This document shows positions 1-7,686 of a stretch of DNA of 37,419 bases, piece by piece. The stretch spans positions 1-37,419 of the forward strand of contig ONHI01000027.1 in assembly GCA_900317565.1 (NCBI GenBank). Reading direction: 5' to 3'. A model generated the notes under the pieces. It did no database searches. It had not been told where the DNA came from and saw only the letters and a list, made by a program, of their open reading frames with translations. This stretch comes from an uncultured Eubacteriales bacterium. Lineage in GTDB: Bacteria > Bacillota > Clostridia > Christensenellales > Aristaeellaceae. Within the stretch, counting starts at the first letter, position 1, and the number at the start of each line of letters is the position of its first letter. The position numbers and the translations under genes were made by a program.

Positions 1-657
1 CACCTCCTGCTTCCAGATCTCCGCGGCCATCATGGCGTCGTTCATGGTGTAGAGCCGGGAGGCCGCGTTGTAGCAGCGGTTCTCGATCTCGAAATTCAGC
101 TGGTACAGGCACACCTTCAGCACGTCCGCCATGCCCTTGAGCAGCGTGTTCTCCCCGCTGGGGAACAGCGTCAGCTTCGCGCCATACTGGGCGGCGGCCA
201 GGGCGAACTTCTGGGTGATGGCCGCGCCGGTGCACTCGTCCAGGGTGATGGCGATGCGCTTGTCCTCGGTGTTGGCCTTGTTGAAGATGGGCAGGAAGCC
301 CTCGCCGATGGGCTGGGGCCGCACCAGGGCGAAGGGCTCGTCCGGGTTGTAGGTGGGCGCGGGGGAGGGCGTCGGCTCCGGCGTGGGGCTGGGGGACGGG
401 GTCAGCACGGGGATCTGGCCGCCCTCGCCCTCAAAGCTGTCCGCCGTCAGCACCATCTCCAGGCCCCCCGTGGCCGCCGGGGCAGCGTCCGGGTCCAGGG
501 TGACCACCGGCTCCGCCGGCTTCGCGGGAGGCCCCATGCGGCTGGTGATCAGCAGCGCGGCGACCAGCGCCAGCGCCGCCACGGCCAGCAGTCCGATGGC
601 CCAGGACAGGCATCCGCCCTGCGCCCTGCGGCGGCGGTGGAGGGAACGACGTGACAT
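1..657 (-). CDS. NodB-like (polysaccharide deacetylase-like) membrane-anchored protein, partial
   Basis: The reading frame starts at ATG 657 and is still open at the window edge, so only the first 219 residues are visible. Residues 1-15 are basic, 17-39 form one membrane segment, and 84-105 are a Pro/Ser/Thr-rich linker, so the rest should lie outside the membrane. From about residue 133 the sequence resembles the NodB fold: RIAITLDECTG (134-144) sits where active deacetylases have TFDDG, and FEIENRCYNAASRL (189-202) sits where they have GHEIGNHTYSHP. The two metal-binding histidines are absent and the DD pair is DE, so catalysis is doubtful. The family assignment is inference from this partial domain; a non-enzymatic glycan-binding role is possible. 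It lies just downstream of the sensor kinase on the same strand, separated by a repeat hairpin. Confidence 0.6.
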   Translation of the reverse strand, partial: MSRRSLHRRRRAQGGCLSWAIGLLAVAALALVAALLITSRMGPPAKPAEPVVTLDPDAAPAATGGLEMVLTADSFEGEGGQIPVLTPSPSPTPEPTPSPAPTYNPDEPFALVRPQPIGEGFLPIFNKANTEDKRIAITLDECTGAAITQKFALAAAQYGAKLTLFPSGENTLLKGMADVLKVCLYQLNFEIENRCYNAASRLYTMNDAMMAAEIWKQEV

Positions 658-706
658 ATACTAAAAACCTCTCGTGACAAAGATGTGTGAAAAACAAAAG
701 AGTTTA

Positions 707-770
707 GAGTTAAGAGTTGAGATAATAGAGTTCTCAACGCTGTCTCCTCTGAACTCTAATCTCTTAACTC
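707..770 (-). terminator. Repeat-derived hairpin, candidate terminator of the sensor kinase operon
   Basis: Outer arms GAGTTAAGAG and CTCTTAACTC pair perfectly. Inner arms (GAACTCTAAT at 751-760 against 722-733) extend the hairpin, and a T-rich stretch follows on the minus strand. The words are of the GAGTT/AAGAG minisatellite type, related in style to the repeats at 10351-10668. The right arm overlaps the last codons and stop of the kinase gene. Confidence 0.45.
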
Positions 771-2282
771 TTCCGGAGATTCGTCTTCCTTTTTGGGAAG
801 ATGGATCGTAAAGCTGAACTCGGTCCCCACGCCCTTCTCGCTGTCGACCCAGATGTCCTCGTCCATCTGCCGGAGCAGCTCCTTGGCGATGGAGAGGCCG
901 AGGCCGCTGCCCTTGCCGCTGTGGGCCTTGTCCACCTTGTAGAACCGGTCGAACACATAGGGCAGATCGGTCTCCTCGATGCCGATGCCGGTGTCCTTCA
1001 CGTGCATCGTCACCTTTTCCTCGTCCCAGTCGGCGGAGACGGTGACGGAGCCGGCCTCGGTGTACTTGATGGCGTTGTCCACCAGGATGATCAGCAGCTG
1101 CTCCACCCGGTCGGCGTTGGCGAAGACCGGCGGGGCCTGGGTGAAGTCGGTGTCCACGCGCAGCTCCAGGCCGTGCTCTTTGGCGATGGTCACGTAGCGG
1201 TCGCAGACGTCGTAGACCACGTCGTCCAGGGTGATGACGCTCTTTTGGATGGCCAGGGTGCCGCTTTGCAGCCGGGACAGCTCCAGCTGGTCGTTGATGA
1301 GCCGGGACAGGCGCAAAATCTCCCGCAGGATGATGTCGTAGTAGCGCTGCCGGTCCGCCTCCCCGGTGACCATGCCCTCCTTCAGGGGCTCGATCAGCGC
1401 GCGCATGGCCGTCAGCGGCGTGCGCAGCTCGTGGGAGACGTTGGAGACATAGTCCCGGCGGGTCTTCTCCAGGCGCTCCATCTGGGTGATGTCGGAGAAC
1501 AGGCCCACCGCGCCGGCGATGCTGCCGATCTCGTCCACGATGGGCGTGATGGTCAGCCGCAGTATCATGTCCTTGGAATTCAGGTTCCGGGTGGAGGGCT
1601 CGCCGGTCTGGATCACCGCGTCCAGGTCCTCCCAGACGCTCTTGTCCGGGATCAGCTTCATCCGCGGGTCCGGCAGATGCAGCGCCAGCTTCTGCTTGGT
1701 GAAGAAGCGCTCCAGCGCCGGGTTGGTGTGGGTGACCCGGCCCTCGTGGTCGATGGCCACGATGCCCTCGCTCAGGCCGTTGAGCATGTTGCGCAGGCGG
1801 TTGCGCTCCACGATCAGGGTGTACAGGTTGCGGGACAGCTGGTAGGACAGCTGGTTCACCGCCCGGCCCAGCTCGCCCAGCTCGCCGTCGGCGGCCTCGT
1901 CGGCCCGGGCCTCCAGATCGCCCTCGGCCATGGCGACGGCCACGTCCCGCAGCTTCGCCACGGGCACCAGCGCCGGGGCCATGATCCGCCGGCCCAGCAG
2001 GCGCGCCGAAGCGAGCCCCGCCGCGACGGACGCCAGCGCCGCGATCGCCGCGGCCAGCAGGGCGGCATTCCCCGCCGCGTCCCCGAACGGGCGCAGCAAA
2101 ACGGCGGCGCAAAACACAGACAGACCCACGGCAACCGCGATGGTCACCGCGATTGCCGTTAACAGTGTCGCGCGCCGTATCAACACGCTGCTCTTTTTTT
2201 CCTCGGCCCGATCTGCGGACGGGAGCGATGCCATGTCGCGCGAGTCTGCGGAGGCCGCGGAACTTCGCCGACTTTCACTCAT
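756..2282 (-). CDS. Sensor histidine kinase, PhoR/WalK type
   Basis: This 508-residue membrane kinase should autophosphorylate on His and pass phosphate to the adjacent regulator. Two membrane segments (about 36-63 and 71-95) are separated by only a few residues, so there is almost no extracellular sensor. A HAMP-like stretch (about 97-150) and a PAS domain (about 160-268) follow. The H box is NVSHELRTPL with His284, the N box has Asn403 in DNAIKY, G1 is DTGIGI (430-435), the F region is VFDRFYK, and G2 is GSGLGLSIAKELL. ATG 2282 overlaps the regulator stop by 4 bp (ATGA), so the two are translationally coupled. The last five codons and stop lie inside a repeat hairpin. The domain order fits PhoR, WalK or a similar envelope sensor; which one cannot be decided here. 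Confidence 0.93.
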   Translation of the reverse strand: MSESRRSSAASADSRDMASLPSADRAEEKKSSVLIRRATLLTAIAVTIAVAVGLSVFCAAVLLRPFGDAAGNAALLAAAIAALASVAAGLASARLLGRRIMAPALVPVAKLRDVAVAMAEGDLEARADEAADGELGELGRAVNQLSYQLSRNLYTLIVERNRLRNMLNGLSEGIVAIDHEGRVTHTNPALERFFTKQKLALHLPDPRMKLIPDKSVWEDLDAVIQTGEPSTRNLNSKDMILRLTITPIVDEIGSIAGAVGLFSDITQMERLEKTRRDYVSNVSHELRTPLTAMRALIEPLKEGMVTGEADRQRYYDIILREILRLSRLINDQLELSRLQSGTLAIQKSVITLDDVVYDVCDRYVTIAKEHGLELRVDTDFTQAPPVFANADRVEQLLIILVDNAIKYTEAGSVTVSADWDEEKVTMHVKDTGIGIEETDLPYVFDRFYKVDKAHSGKGSGLGLSIAKELLRQMDEDIWVDSEKGVGTEFSFTIHLPKKEDESPEELRD

Positions 2283-2974
2283 GCGTTAACCTCAAACCTG
2301 TAGCCTACGCCATAGACCGTCTTCAGCGCCCACGGCACGTTTTCCTGGGGCAGCTTCTGGCGGATGCGCTTGATGTGGGCGTCCACCGTGCGGGTGTCGC
2401 CAAAGTAATCATAGCCCCACACCCGGGAGAGAATCTGCTCGCGGCTGAACACCTGGCCCACATTGCTGGTGAGCATGTGCAGTATCTCGACCTCCTTGGG
2501 CGTGCAGGGGATGACCTTTCCGGCCACCTTGACCTGATAATTTTCCAGGCTGATCTCCAGCTGGGGCAGCCTTATGATGCTGCTGTCCTCCTCGCTGGTC
2601 TTCTCGCTGAAGCGGCGCAGCACCGCCTTGATGCGGGCCAGCACCTCCCGGGGGGAGAAGGGCTTTACGATGTAATCGTCCGCGCCCAGCTCCAGGCCCA
2701 GTATGCGGTCGATCTCCTCGCCCTTCGCGGTGAGCATGATGATCGGCAGGCTGCTGGTCTGGCGGATGGTGCGGCAGACGTCGGTGCCCGAGACCCGGGG
2801 CATCATCAGATCCAGCACGACCATGTCGGGGTGGAGGCTCTCCACCATCTCCAGGGCCTGCTGGCCGTCGTAGGCGCTCTGGTGCTCATAGCCCTCGGAG
2901 CTCAGGTAGAGGCCCAGGGACTCATGGACCACCGGATCGTCATCGGCGATAAGAATAAGAGGATACATTGACAT
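2279..2974 (-). CDS. Response regulator, OmpR/PhoB family
   Basis: This 231-residue two-domain regulator pairs with the kinase just downstream. The receiver has the acidic pocket D11-D13, phospho-acceptor Asp55 in MVVLDLMMP, Thr82 and Lys104 in YIVKPFSPRE. The C-terminal winged helix (about 133-229) carries the OmpR-type recognition region RTVDAHIKRIRQKL and ends in VYGVGYRFE. The first ATG (2974) is preceded by GGGGTGG; an in-frame ATG two codons later is an alternative start. It is the first gene of the operon and has a strong promoter at 3008-3036. Targets are unknown; PhoP/WalR-like cell-wall or phosphate control is the usual role of this class. Confidence 0.93.
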   Translation of the reverse strand: MSMYPLILIADDDPVVHESLGLYLSSEGYEHQSAYDGQQALEMVESLHPDMVVLDLMMPRVSGTDVCRTIRQTSSLPIIMLTAKGEEIDRILGLELGADDYIVKPFSPREVLARIKAVLRRFSEKTSEEDSSIIRLPQLEISLENYQVKVAGKVIPCTPKEVEILHMLTSNVGQVFSREQILSRVWGYDYFGDTRTVDAHIKRIRQKLPQENVPWALKTVYGVGYRFEVNA

Positions 2975-3007
2975 TTATACCACCCCGAATATCACTTTTG
3001 TATATTT

Positions 3008-3036
3008 ATTATATACATTCCTTCAACTTAGTGCAA
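3008..3036 (-). promoter_or_regulatory. Sigma-A-type promoter for the two-component operon
   Basis: On the minus strand TTGCAC (3031-3036) and TATAAT (3008-3013) are separated by 17 bp. It lies 34 bp upstream of the regulator start codon and downstream of the ferritin-like gene end, so the two-component pair has its own promoter. Confidence 0.7.
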
Positions 3037-3070
3037 CCATATCCCGAAGAAGCCTATTTTTTATCATATT

Positions 3071-3508
3071 TCATGCGTTTTCCAGAAACAATTTCTGGCG
3101 GTCGATGGTCTCGTTCTGCTGCACCACGAATTTGCTGGCGAGGCTGCGCGCGCCGGGGTCCGCCGAGTCGTAGCTGTTCAGCGCCTTGGTCATCTCGATC
3201 ACGCCCATGGTGGCGCCCTGGATCACGATCTCGGCGATGTGGGCGTCGCTGCGGTCGGCCAACGTCTCCATCTCGATGCCCATCCACATGCCCGCCTTCG
3301 CCATCGGGCCCACCGGTTCGGCGCGGCCCCCGGCGTCCAGCAGCGCCTGCTCGCTCTCCCGCCGGGTGGCGGCGTATTCCTGCTGCTCCTTGCGCAGCTC
3401 GCTGCGCATGGTGGCGTCCTCCGCCTTCTTCATCAGCTGTGCCACCGCGTCCTCGCCCGTGCGAGCGTTGCGCACCACGTCCTGCAGGAGCTGTACCGTG
3501 TCGTTCAT
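3071..3508 (-). CDS. Ferritin-like four-helix protein of unknown function
   Basis: This is a 145-residue soluble, almost entirely helical protein without signal peptide or membrane segment. It resembles small clostridial proteins, often annotated as DUF2383/ferritin-like, that share the pattern of an N-terminal MNDTVQLLQDV helix, a central PMAKAGMWMGIEM and a C-terminal helix ending near KFVVQQNETIDRQKLF. Glu, Asp and His residues are spread over the helices, but I cannot assign a di-iron site with confidence. ATG 3508 is preceded by GGGAGG. The gene is followed by the separate promoter of the response regulator. Family naming is from recalled resemblance. Confidence 0.65.
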   Translation of the reverse strand: MNDTVQLLQDVVRNARTGEDAVAQLMKKAEDATMRSELRKEQQEYAATRRESEQALLDAGGRAEPVGPMAKAGMWMGIEMETLADRSDAHIAEIVIQGATMGVIEMTKALNSYDSADPGARSLASKFVVQQNETIDRQKLFLENA

Positions 3509-3535
3509 GAAAAGACCTCCCTTGATTTAGTCAGC

Positions 3536-3579
3536 AGATTCTTGACGCTTCGCCAGGCCTGGCGAAGCGTCAAGAATCT
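3536..3579. repeat. Perfect 44-bp palindrome, dispersed repeat
   Basis: Two 22-bp arms meet without a loop; the centre is GCCAGGCCTGGC. The right arm recurs almost unchanged at 7386-7406 inside the longer repeat downstream of murG. It belongs to the family whose common form reads like GATTCTTCGCTTCGCTCAG. It lies between the start of the ferritin-like gene and the RadC-like gene terminator. No T-run follows on either strand, so it is not a standard terminator. Confidence 0.85.
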
Positions 3580-3620
3580 ACTATTTTATTTTGCTCAAAG
3601 AAGATTTTTATATGGTTGGA

Positions 3621-3655
3621 AAAAACTGATCCGCCGGAATCCGACGGATCAGTTT
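3621..3655 (-). terminator. Rho-independent terminator of the dnaX-radC-like transcript
   Basis: On the minus strand AAACTGATCCG (3645-3655) pairs with CGGATCAGTTT (3623-3633) around an 11-nt loop, followed by a T-run. The stem begins in the stop region of the RadC-like gene. Confidence 0.85.
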
Positions 3656-4425
3656 GAATACCGCTCGTGCAGCTCCATGCACCCCGAACCGGCGCGTATG
3701 GCCTGCATCTTGCCGTGTATGTTCATGCTGTAAAACTCGCCCTCCCCCGCGATCAGGCAGTCCACCAGATCCAGGTCGGCGGCGCGGAGCGTGGCGGCGA
3801 TGGCCTCCAGCCGGGCGCAGTCCTGCCCGTCCATCTCCCGGGCGGGGCCGTCCAGCCAGCGCACCAGGTAGACGTAGCGCGCGCCGTTGCCGATGGCGTC
3901 GGCCAGCACCCGCCGCACGTTCCCGGCGTCCCACCAGGCTCCGCCGCGCAGCTCGGTGAAGGTGATGAGGTTGAAGTCGAAATCGGCGTAGACCGCCCAC
4001 AGCGCCGCGCCTTCTACATCTGTCGCCCTTGGCGCGAGGAAGGCCCGCACCTCGCTGTAGCAGCTCAGCCGGATGTCCCGCTCGGCGTGCAGGTCGTAGT
4101 AAGCCCGCATCAGCTCGCCGGTCAGGCCGATCCACTCCGCCAGGGCGGAGGTCATGCCGGGCACGGCCAGCAGCTGCTCCCGGGACGCGCCGAACACGCC
4201 GCCCACGGAGCCGAACCGGTCCACCAGCAGCCGGGCTATGTCGGTCAGGTCCTGCCGGGGCACCGCGGGGTACAGCGCCAGCTCCACCATCTCGTGGGGC
4301 TTCAGGGCGTCCCAGCCCTCCCGCTCCATGCGGCGGCGCAGCCGCTCCCGGTGGCCCTCCCAAAGGGGCCTGTCCCGCCCGGCCTCACTCGTCGATGTTG
4401 ATCTTGTCCCGTCCGAACACGTCAT
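3649..4425 (-). CDS. RadC-like (UPF0758-type) protein with degenerate JAMM domain
   Basis: This 258-residue protein starts with the RadC-type helical region: GHRERLRRRMEREGWDAL (24-41), HEMVELALYPAVPRQDLTDIA and a helix-hairpin-helix-like segment LLAVPGM (85-91). The second half has the length of the JAMM/MPN domain, but the family motif H-x-H-P-S-G-D is replaced by VRWLDGPAREMDGQD (188-202), so no metal site is evident. RadC proteins are linked loosely to DNA repair or recombination; a catalytic role is unlikely here. The frame overlaps the end of dnaX by 41 bp, and no better start exists before the conserved region. Co-transcription with dnaX is likely. Confidence 0.72.
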   Translation of the reverse strand: MTCSDGTRSTSTSEAGRDRPLWEGHRERLRRRMEREGWDALKPHEMVELALYPAVPRQDLTDIARLLVDRFGSVGGVFGASREQLLAVPGMTSALAEWIGLTGELMRAYYDLHAERDIRLSCYSEVRAFLAPRATDVEGAALWAVYADFDFNLITFTELRGGAWWDAGNVRRVLADAIGNGARYVYLVRWLDGPAREMDGQDCARLEAIAATLRAADLDLVDCLIAGEGEFYSMNIHGKMQAIRAGSGCMELHERYSN

Positions 4426-5974
4426 AGGCTTGATTGATGACCTCCCTGGCCACGTCGGAGACCTTCTTCTCCGCCGCGCCGCTGCCCTCCAGGCTCATGC
4501 TGATGCCCACCGGCGCGCCGAAGGCGTCCGCCAGCGCGCCTTCGATCAGCGCCTTCTTGCGCTCCAGCAGCTTCATGTGCATCATGCCCTTCTTGCTGAA
4601 CTCCACGACCACCTTCTGTCCGTCGAAGCGTATGAAGCGCATGGACTCCAGCGGCGCGCGGATGGAGGGGTTTTCGTCCTGCAGGCGGGCCAGCGCGTCC
4701 AGGTATTCCCGGGGCGGCTCCTCCGAGGGCGTGGGCGCGGGCTTCGGCGCGGCCTTCTCTGCCGGCTTTTCCGGCTTCCCGGCGGCGGGCCTGGCCGCGC
4801 TCCGGGCGGGACGCGCCGCCGCGCCGCTCTCGATCAGCTTCTCCACCCGCTCCAGGCGCTCGGCGACGCTGGCGTCCGGCTCCTTCTCCGGGTGGCAGGC
4901 CCGCACGGCGGCCAGCTCCAGTATCGTGCGGGGGCGGGAGGCCCACTTGGTGTCCGGCTCCGCCCGCATGAACAGCTCCAGCATGCGGTTCAGCCCCTCC
5001 GGGCCGATCCGCTTCGACTGCTCCGCGAAGTGCCCGGCGTCCTCCGGGGTGATCTCCAGCAGCTCCGCCAGTCCCTCCGGCACCGCCCCGGCCAGCATCA
5101 CGCCCCGCAGGTGGGCCACGGTATCCCGTATGAACACCTGGGGATCGCTGCCCCGGCGCATCACCTGGTCGATCTGGGTCAGCGCGCTGCCGGCGTCGCC
5201 GTCGATCAGCGCGTCCACGAAGTCGAACATCGCCGCCCGGCCCGCGGTGCCCAGCACGTCCCGGGCCAGCTGGCCGGAGACCTCGCCGTCGGTGTAGGAA
5301 AGGCACACGTCCAGCAGGCTCAGCGCGTCGCGCATGGCGCCCTCGGCGGCCCGGGCGATCTCGTTCAGCGCCTCGTCGGAGGCGCTCCTGCCGATGCCGC
5401 CCAGCACCACCATCAGCCGCTCCACGATCACGTCCATCGATATGCGGTGGAAGTCGAAGCGCTGGCAGCGGGAGAGTATCGTCGCGGGCAGGCGCTGGGG
5501 CTCGGTGGTGGCCAGTATGAACACGGCGTGCTTCGGCGGCTCCTCCAGCGTCTTCAGCAGCGCGTTGAACGCGCCGGTGGACAGCATGTGCACCTCGTCG
5601 ATGATGTATACCTTGTACTTCGTCAGCGTCGGGGGATACTTGATCTTCTCCCGCAGGTCGCGGATCTCGTCCACACCGTTGTTGCTGGCGGCATCGATCT
5701 CCACCACGTCCATGCTGGTCTCCTGCTTCAGCGCCCTGCAGATCTCGCACTCGCCGCAGGGATCGCCGTCCCGGGGGTTGAGGCAGTTGATGGCCCGGGA
5801 GAGCACCTTCGCCGCCGTGGTCTTGCCGGTGCCGCGGGTGCCGCAGAACAGGTAGGCGTGGGCGATGTGGCCGGTCATCACCTGGCGCTTCAGCGTGCGG
5901 GTGATGGCGTCCTGGCCGCAGATCTCGGTAAAGGTGTCCGGCCGCCACGCGCGGTACAGGGCCTGATAGCTCAT
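4385..5974 (-). CDS. dnaX: DNA polymerase III subunit gamma/tau
   Basis: This is the clamp-loader ATPase of the replicative polymerase, 529 residues. Walker A is GTRGTGKT (45-52). The zinc module has Cys64, 73, 76 and 79, Walker B is DEVH (126-129), and sensor 1 is in ATTEP (155-159). Residues about 375-410 are a Pro/Ala/Lys-rich linker leading to a tau-type C-terminal domain. ATG 5974 has GGAGG 9 bp upstream. The usual followers ybaB/ebfC and recR are absent; a RadC-like gene overlaps its 3' end instead. No frameshift signal of the E. coli type was recognised. Confidence 0.97.
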   Translation of the reverse strand: MSYQALYRAWRPDTFTEICGQDAITRTLKRQVMTGHIAHAYLFCGTRGTGKTTAAKVLSRAINCLNPRDGDPCGECEICRALKQETSMDVVEIDAASNNGVDEIRDLREKIKYPPTLTKYKVYIIDEVHMLSTGAFNALLKTLEEPPKHAVFILATTEPQRLPATILSRCQRFDFHRISMDVIVERLMVVLGGIGRSASDEALNEIARAAEGAMRDALSLLDVCLSYTDGEVSGQLARDVLGTAGRAAMFDFVDALIDGDAGSALTQIDQVMRRGSDPQVFIRDTVAHLRGVMLAGAVPEGLAELLEITPEDAGHFAEQSKRIGPEGLNRMLELFMRAEPDTKWASRPRTILELAAVRACHPEKEPDASVAERLERVEKLIESGAAARPARSAARPAAGKPEKPAEKAAPKPAPTPSEEPPREYLDALARLQDENPSIRAPLESMRFIRFDGQKVVVEFSKKGMMHMKLLERKKALIEGALADAFGAPVGISMSLEGSGAAEKKVSDVAREVINQAYDVFGRDKINIDE

Positions 5975-6203
5975 GGAAAGAACCTCCGGGTATGCTTGAT
6001 ATACCTATTTTAAACCATTTTGCCCCAAAGGGGAAGGGGGGAACGGAAAAAGACTTTTACCCTCCATCCCATTTTTGTGCCCATTTCAACATTTTTGTCC
6101 TCATTTTTTAACGGCGCGATAAAGGCGAATACATCTGGCGGGCATATAATGCAAAATGGTTGGAGCTTTGCTGAATATTTATGCAGCTTTGACGGAGGTA
6201 TAT

Positions 6204-7268
6204 ATGAAGAAGATCGTCCTAACGGGCGGGGGCACCGCGGGCCACGTCACGCCGAACCTGGCGCTGATTCCACGGCTGCAGGCCGACGGATGGGAAATCC
6301 ACTATATCGGCGCGGCCAACAGCGCCGAGGAGGAGCTGATCGGCCGTGTCCAGGGCGTGGAATTCCACCGCGTCTCCGTGGGCAAGCTGCGGCGCTATTT
6401 CGACCCCAGGAACTTCACGGATCCCTTCCGGGTGATCCGGGGCGTGCGCCAGGCGACGGGCATCATCCGCAGGCTCAAGCCCGACGTGGTGTTTTCCAAG
6501 GGCGGCTTCGTGTCGGTGCCGGTGGTCTACGGCGCAAAGCTGAACGGCGTGCCGGTGGTGACCCATGAATCCGACATGACCCCGGGCCTGGCCAACAAGC
6601 TGTGCCTGCCCTTTTCAAAGGTCCAGTGCTGCACCTTCCCGGAGGCCGTGAAGTACGCCAAGGGCAAGGGCGTGCACACCGGCAGCCCCATACGGCCCGA
6701 GATCCTGCAGGGCGACCGTCAGCAGGGCTACAGGCGCTTCGGCTTCAACGACAGCCGGCCGGTGCTGATGGTGGTGGGCGGCTCCAGCGGGGCGCAGGCC
6801 ATCAACCAGGTGGTCTGGAATGCGCTGCCCCGGCTGACCGAGAGCTTCCAGGTGCTGCACCTGTGCGGCAAGGGCAACCTGAACGTCGTGTACGAGGGCG
6901 CCGCCAACTACACCCAGCGGGAATACCTGAACGAGGAGATGGCCGACGCCTACGCCTGCGCCGACATACTGATCTCCCGGGCCGGCAGCAACGCCCTGTG
7001 CGAGATCCTGGCTGTCCGCAAGCCGGCGCTGCTGATCCCCTATCCCAAGGGAGCCAGCCGGGGCGACCAGCTGCTCAACGCCGAATCCTTCCGCGCCCGC
7101 GGCTTCAGCCAGGTGCTGTTCCAGGAGGACATGACGCCGGATACGCTGGTGAAGGCCGTGGAGCAGCTGTACCACGACCGGGGCGCGCTCTACGAGGCCA
7201 TGGCCACCGAGCCCACCGGCAACGGCGTGGACAGCGTGCTGGAGCAGATCTACAAGTACGCCAAATGA
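6204..7268 (+). CDS. murG: UDP-GlcNAc:undecaprenyl-PP-MurNAc-pentapeptide GlcNAc transferase
   Basis: This enzyme converts lipid I to lipid II at the inner face of the membrane. The product is 354 residues, a GT-B-fold glycosyltransferase. The N-terminal loop is GGGTAGHVTPN, followed by FSKGGFVSVPVV, HESDMTPGLANK, GGSSGAQAIN and the donor-binding SRAGSNALCEI. An upstream in-frame ATG at 6156 exists, but ATG 6204 has GGAGG five bases before it and starts exactly at the conserved MKKIVLTGGG, so it was chosen. A TATAAT at 6145-6150 is a possible -10 box; no clear -35 was found. It stands alone rather than in a division/cell-wall cluster, as does a second MurG type common in Firmicutes, so a paralogue elsewhere is possible. 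Confidence 0.93.
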   Translation: MKKIVLTGGGTAGHVTPNLALIPRLQADGWEIHYIGAANSAEEELIGRVQGVEFHRVSVGKLRRYFDPRNFTDPFRVIRGVRQATGIIRRLKPDVVFSKGGFVSVPVVYGAKLNGVPVVTHESDMTPGLANKLCLPFSKVQCCTFPEAVKYAKGKGVHTGSPIRPEILQGDRQQGYRRFGFNDSRPVLMVVGGSSGAQAINQVVWNALPRLTESFQVLHLCGKGNLNVVYEGAANYTQREYLNEEMADAYACADILISRAGSNALCEILAVRKPALLIPYPKGASRGDQLLNAESFRARGFSQVLFQEDMTPDTLVKAVEQLYHDRGALYEAMATEPTGNGVDSVLEQIYKYAK

Positions 7269-7448
7269 AAAAAGCGCATGTGCGCCAGAGTCATTAAGTA
7301 AGCAGATCCTTCGCTTCGCTCAGGATGACAAACGATCCGATATCGTCATTCTGAGCGGAGGCGCAGCCGAAGTCGTGGCCGCAGGCCTGGCGAAGCGTCA
7401 AGAATCCACTTCCTTTTCCGTTAATGACATTGGCCCAGGCGCTTTTTT
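7268..7448 (+). terminator. murG terminator split by a repeat insertion
   Basis: Outer arms AAAAAAGCGC (7268-7277, starting at the stop codon) and GCGCTTTTTT (7439-7448) are perfect complements. They are followed inward by GTCATTA (7290-7296) and TAATGAC (7422-7428). Between them lies a repeat of about 123 bp. The arrangement reads as a terminator hairpin whose loop was entered by a repeat. Confidence 0.6.
7298..7420. repeat. Dispersed GTCATTCTGAGCG-type repeat pair flanked by TTAA
   Basis: The left half (CCTTCGCTTCGCTCAGGATGAC, read in two parts at 7308-7329) and a longer right half starting GTCATTCTGAGCG at 7345 are in inverted orientation. The right half ends in GGCGAAGCGTCAAGAATCC, matching the palindrome at 3536-3579. 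TTAA is found directly on both sides (7294-7297 and 7421-7424). Related copies are at 25698-25728 and 28813-28888. Such repeats are known from many bacterial genomes; their mechanism is not established. Confidence 0.75.
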
Positions 7449-7476
7449 CATTTGACCACAACCCCTCCCTCCGCCC

Positions 7477-7584
7477 TGTGGACAATCCATTTTGACAAAA
7501 CCCGCGCGAAAAACGCGCTTTCTATGGCGCTGTCTGGACTTTTGGACGGCGCGATGCTACAATGAAACTGATATGTTATCCACA
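7477..7584. other. oriC: oriC left part: DnaA boxes upstream of dnaA
   Basis: A perfect DnaA box TTATCCACA lies at 7576-7584 and a one-mismatch box (TGTGGACAA, reverse) at 7477-7485. A weaker TTCCACA is at 7610-7616. The perfect box lies just past the predicted dnaA transcription start, so DnaA autoregulation is plausible. The 418-bp gap between murG and dnaA holds the interrupted terminator, its repeat and these sites. Confidence 0.75.
7535..7563 (+). promoter_or_regulatory. Probable dnaA promoter
   Basis: TGGACT (7535-7540), a 17-bp spacer and TACAAT (7558-7563) preceded by TG at the extended -10 position. The perfect DnaA box begins 13 bp downstream of the -10 box. Confidence 0.6.
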
Positions 7585-7686
7585 ACCTGTGCGTATATCC
7601 GCCGAGGATTTCCACAGGCGGACGCCCCCTGCGCGTTGACGGCAGGTCATCCGGGCGCGTCCGGGGGGACGGAGGAAAGAGATACC

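Noticed and set aside
801-2162. Long open frames antisense to the sensor kinase, and likewise antisense to ftsK and the GH3 gene
   Set aside because: In GC-rich DNA the strand opposite a real gene lacks stops; these frames have His/Gln/Leu/Arg-rich composition and no family motifs.
5975-6203. Signal recognition particle RNA next to dnaX, as in some Firmicutes
   Set aside because: The GGAAGCAG-type core of the RNA was not found; only A/T-rich promoter-like DNA with CATTTTTGT-type words is visible.
7492-7686. Upstream extension of dnaA by 65 codons
   Set aside because: It would cover the promoter and a perfect DnaA box, and DnaA homologues begin near MNYTPEDK.
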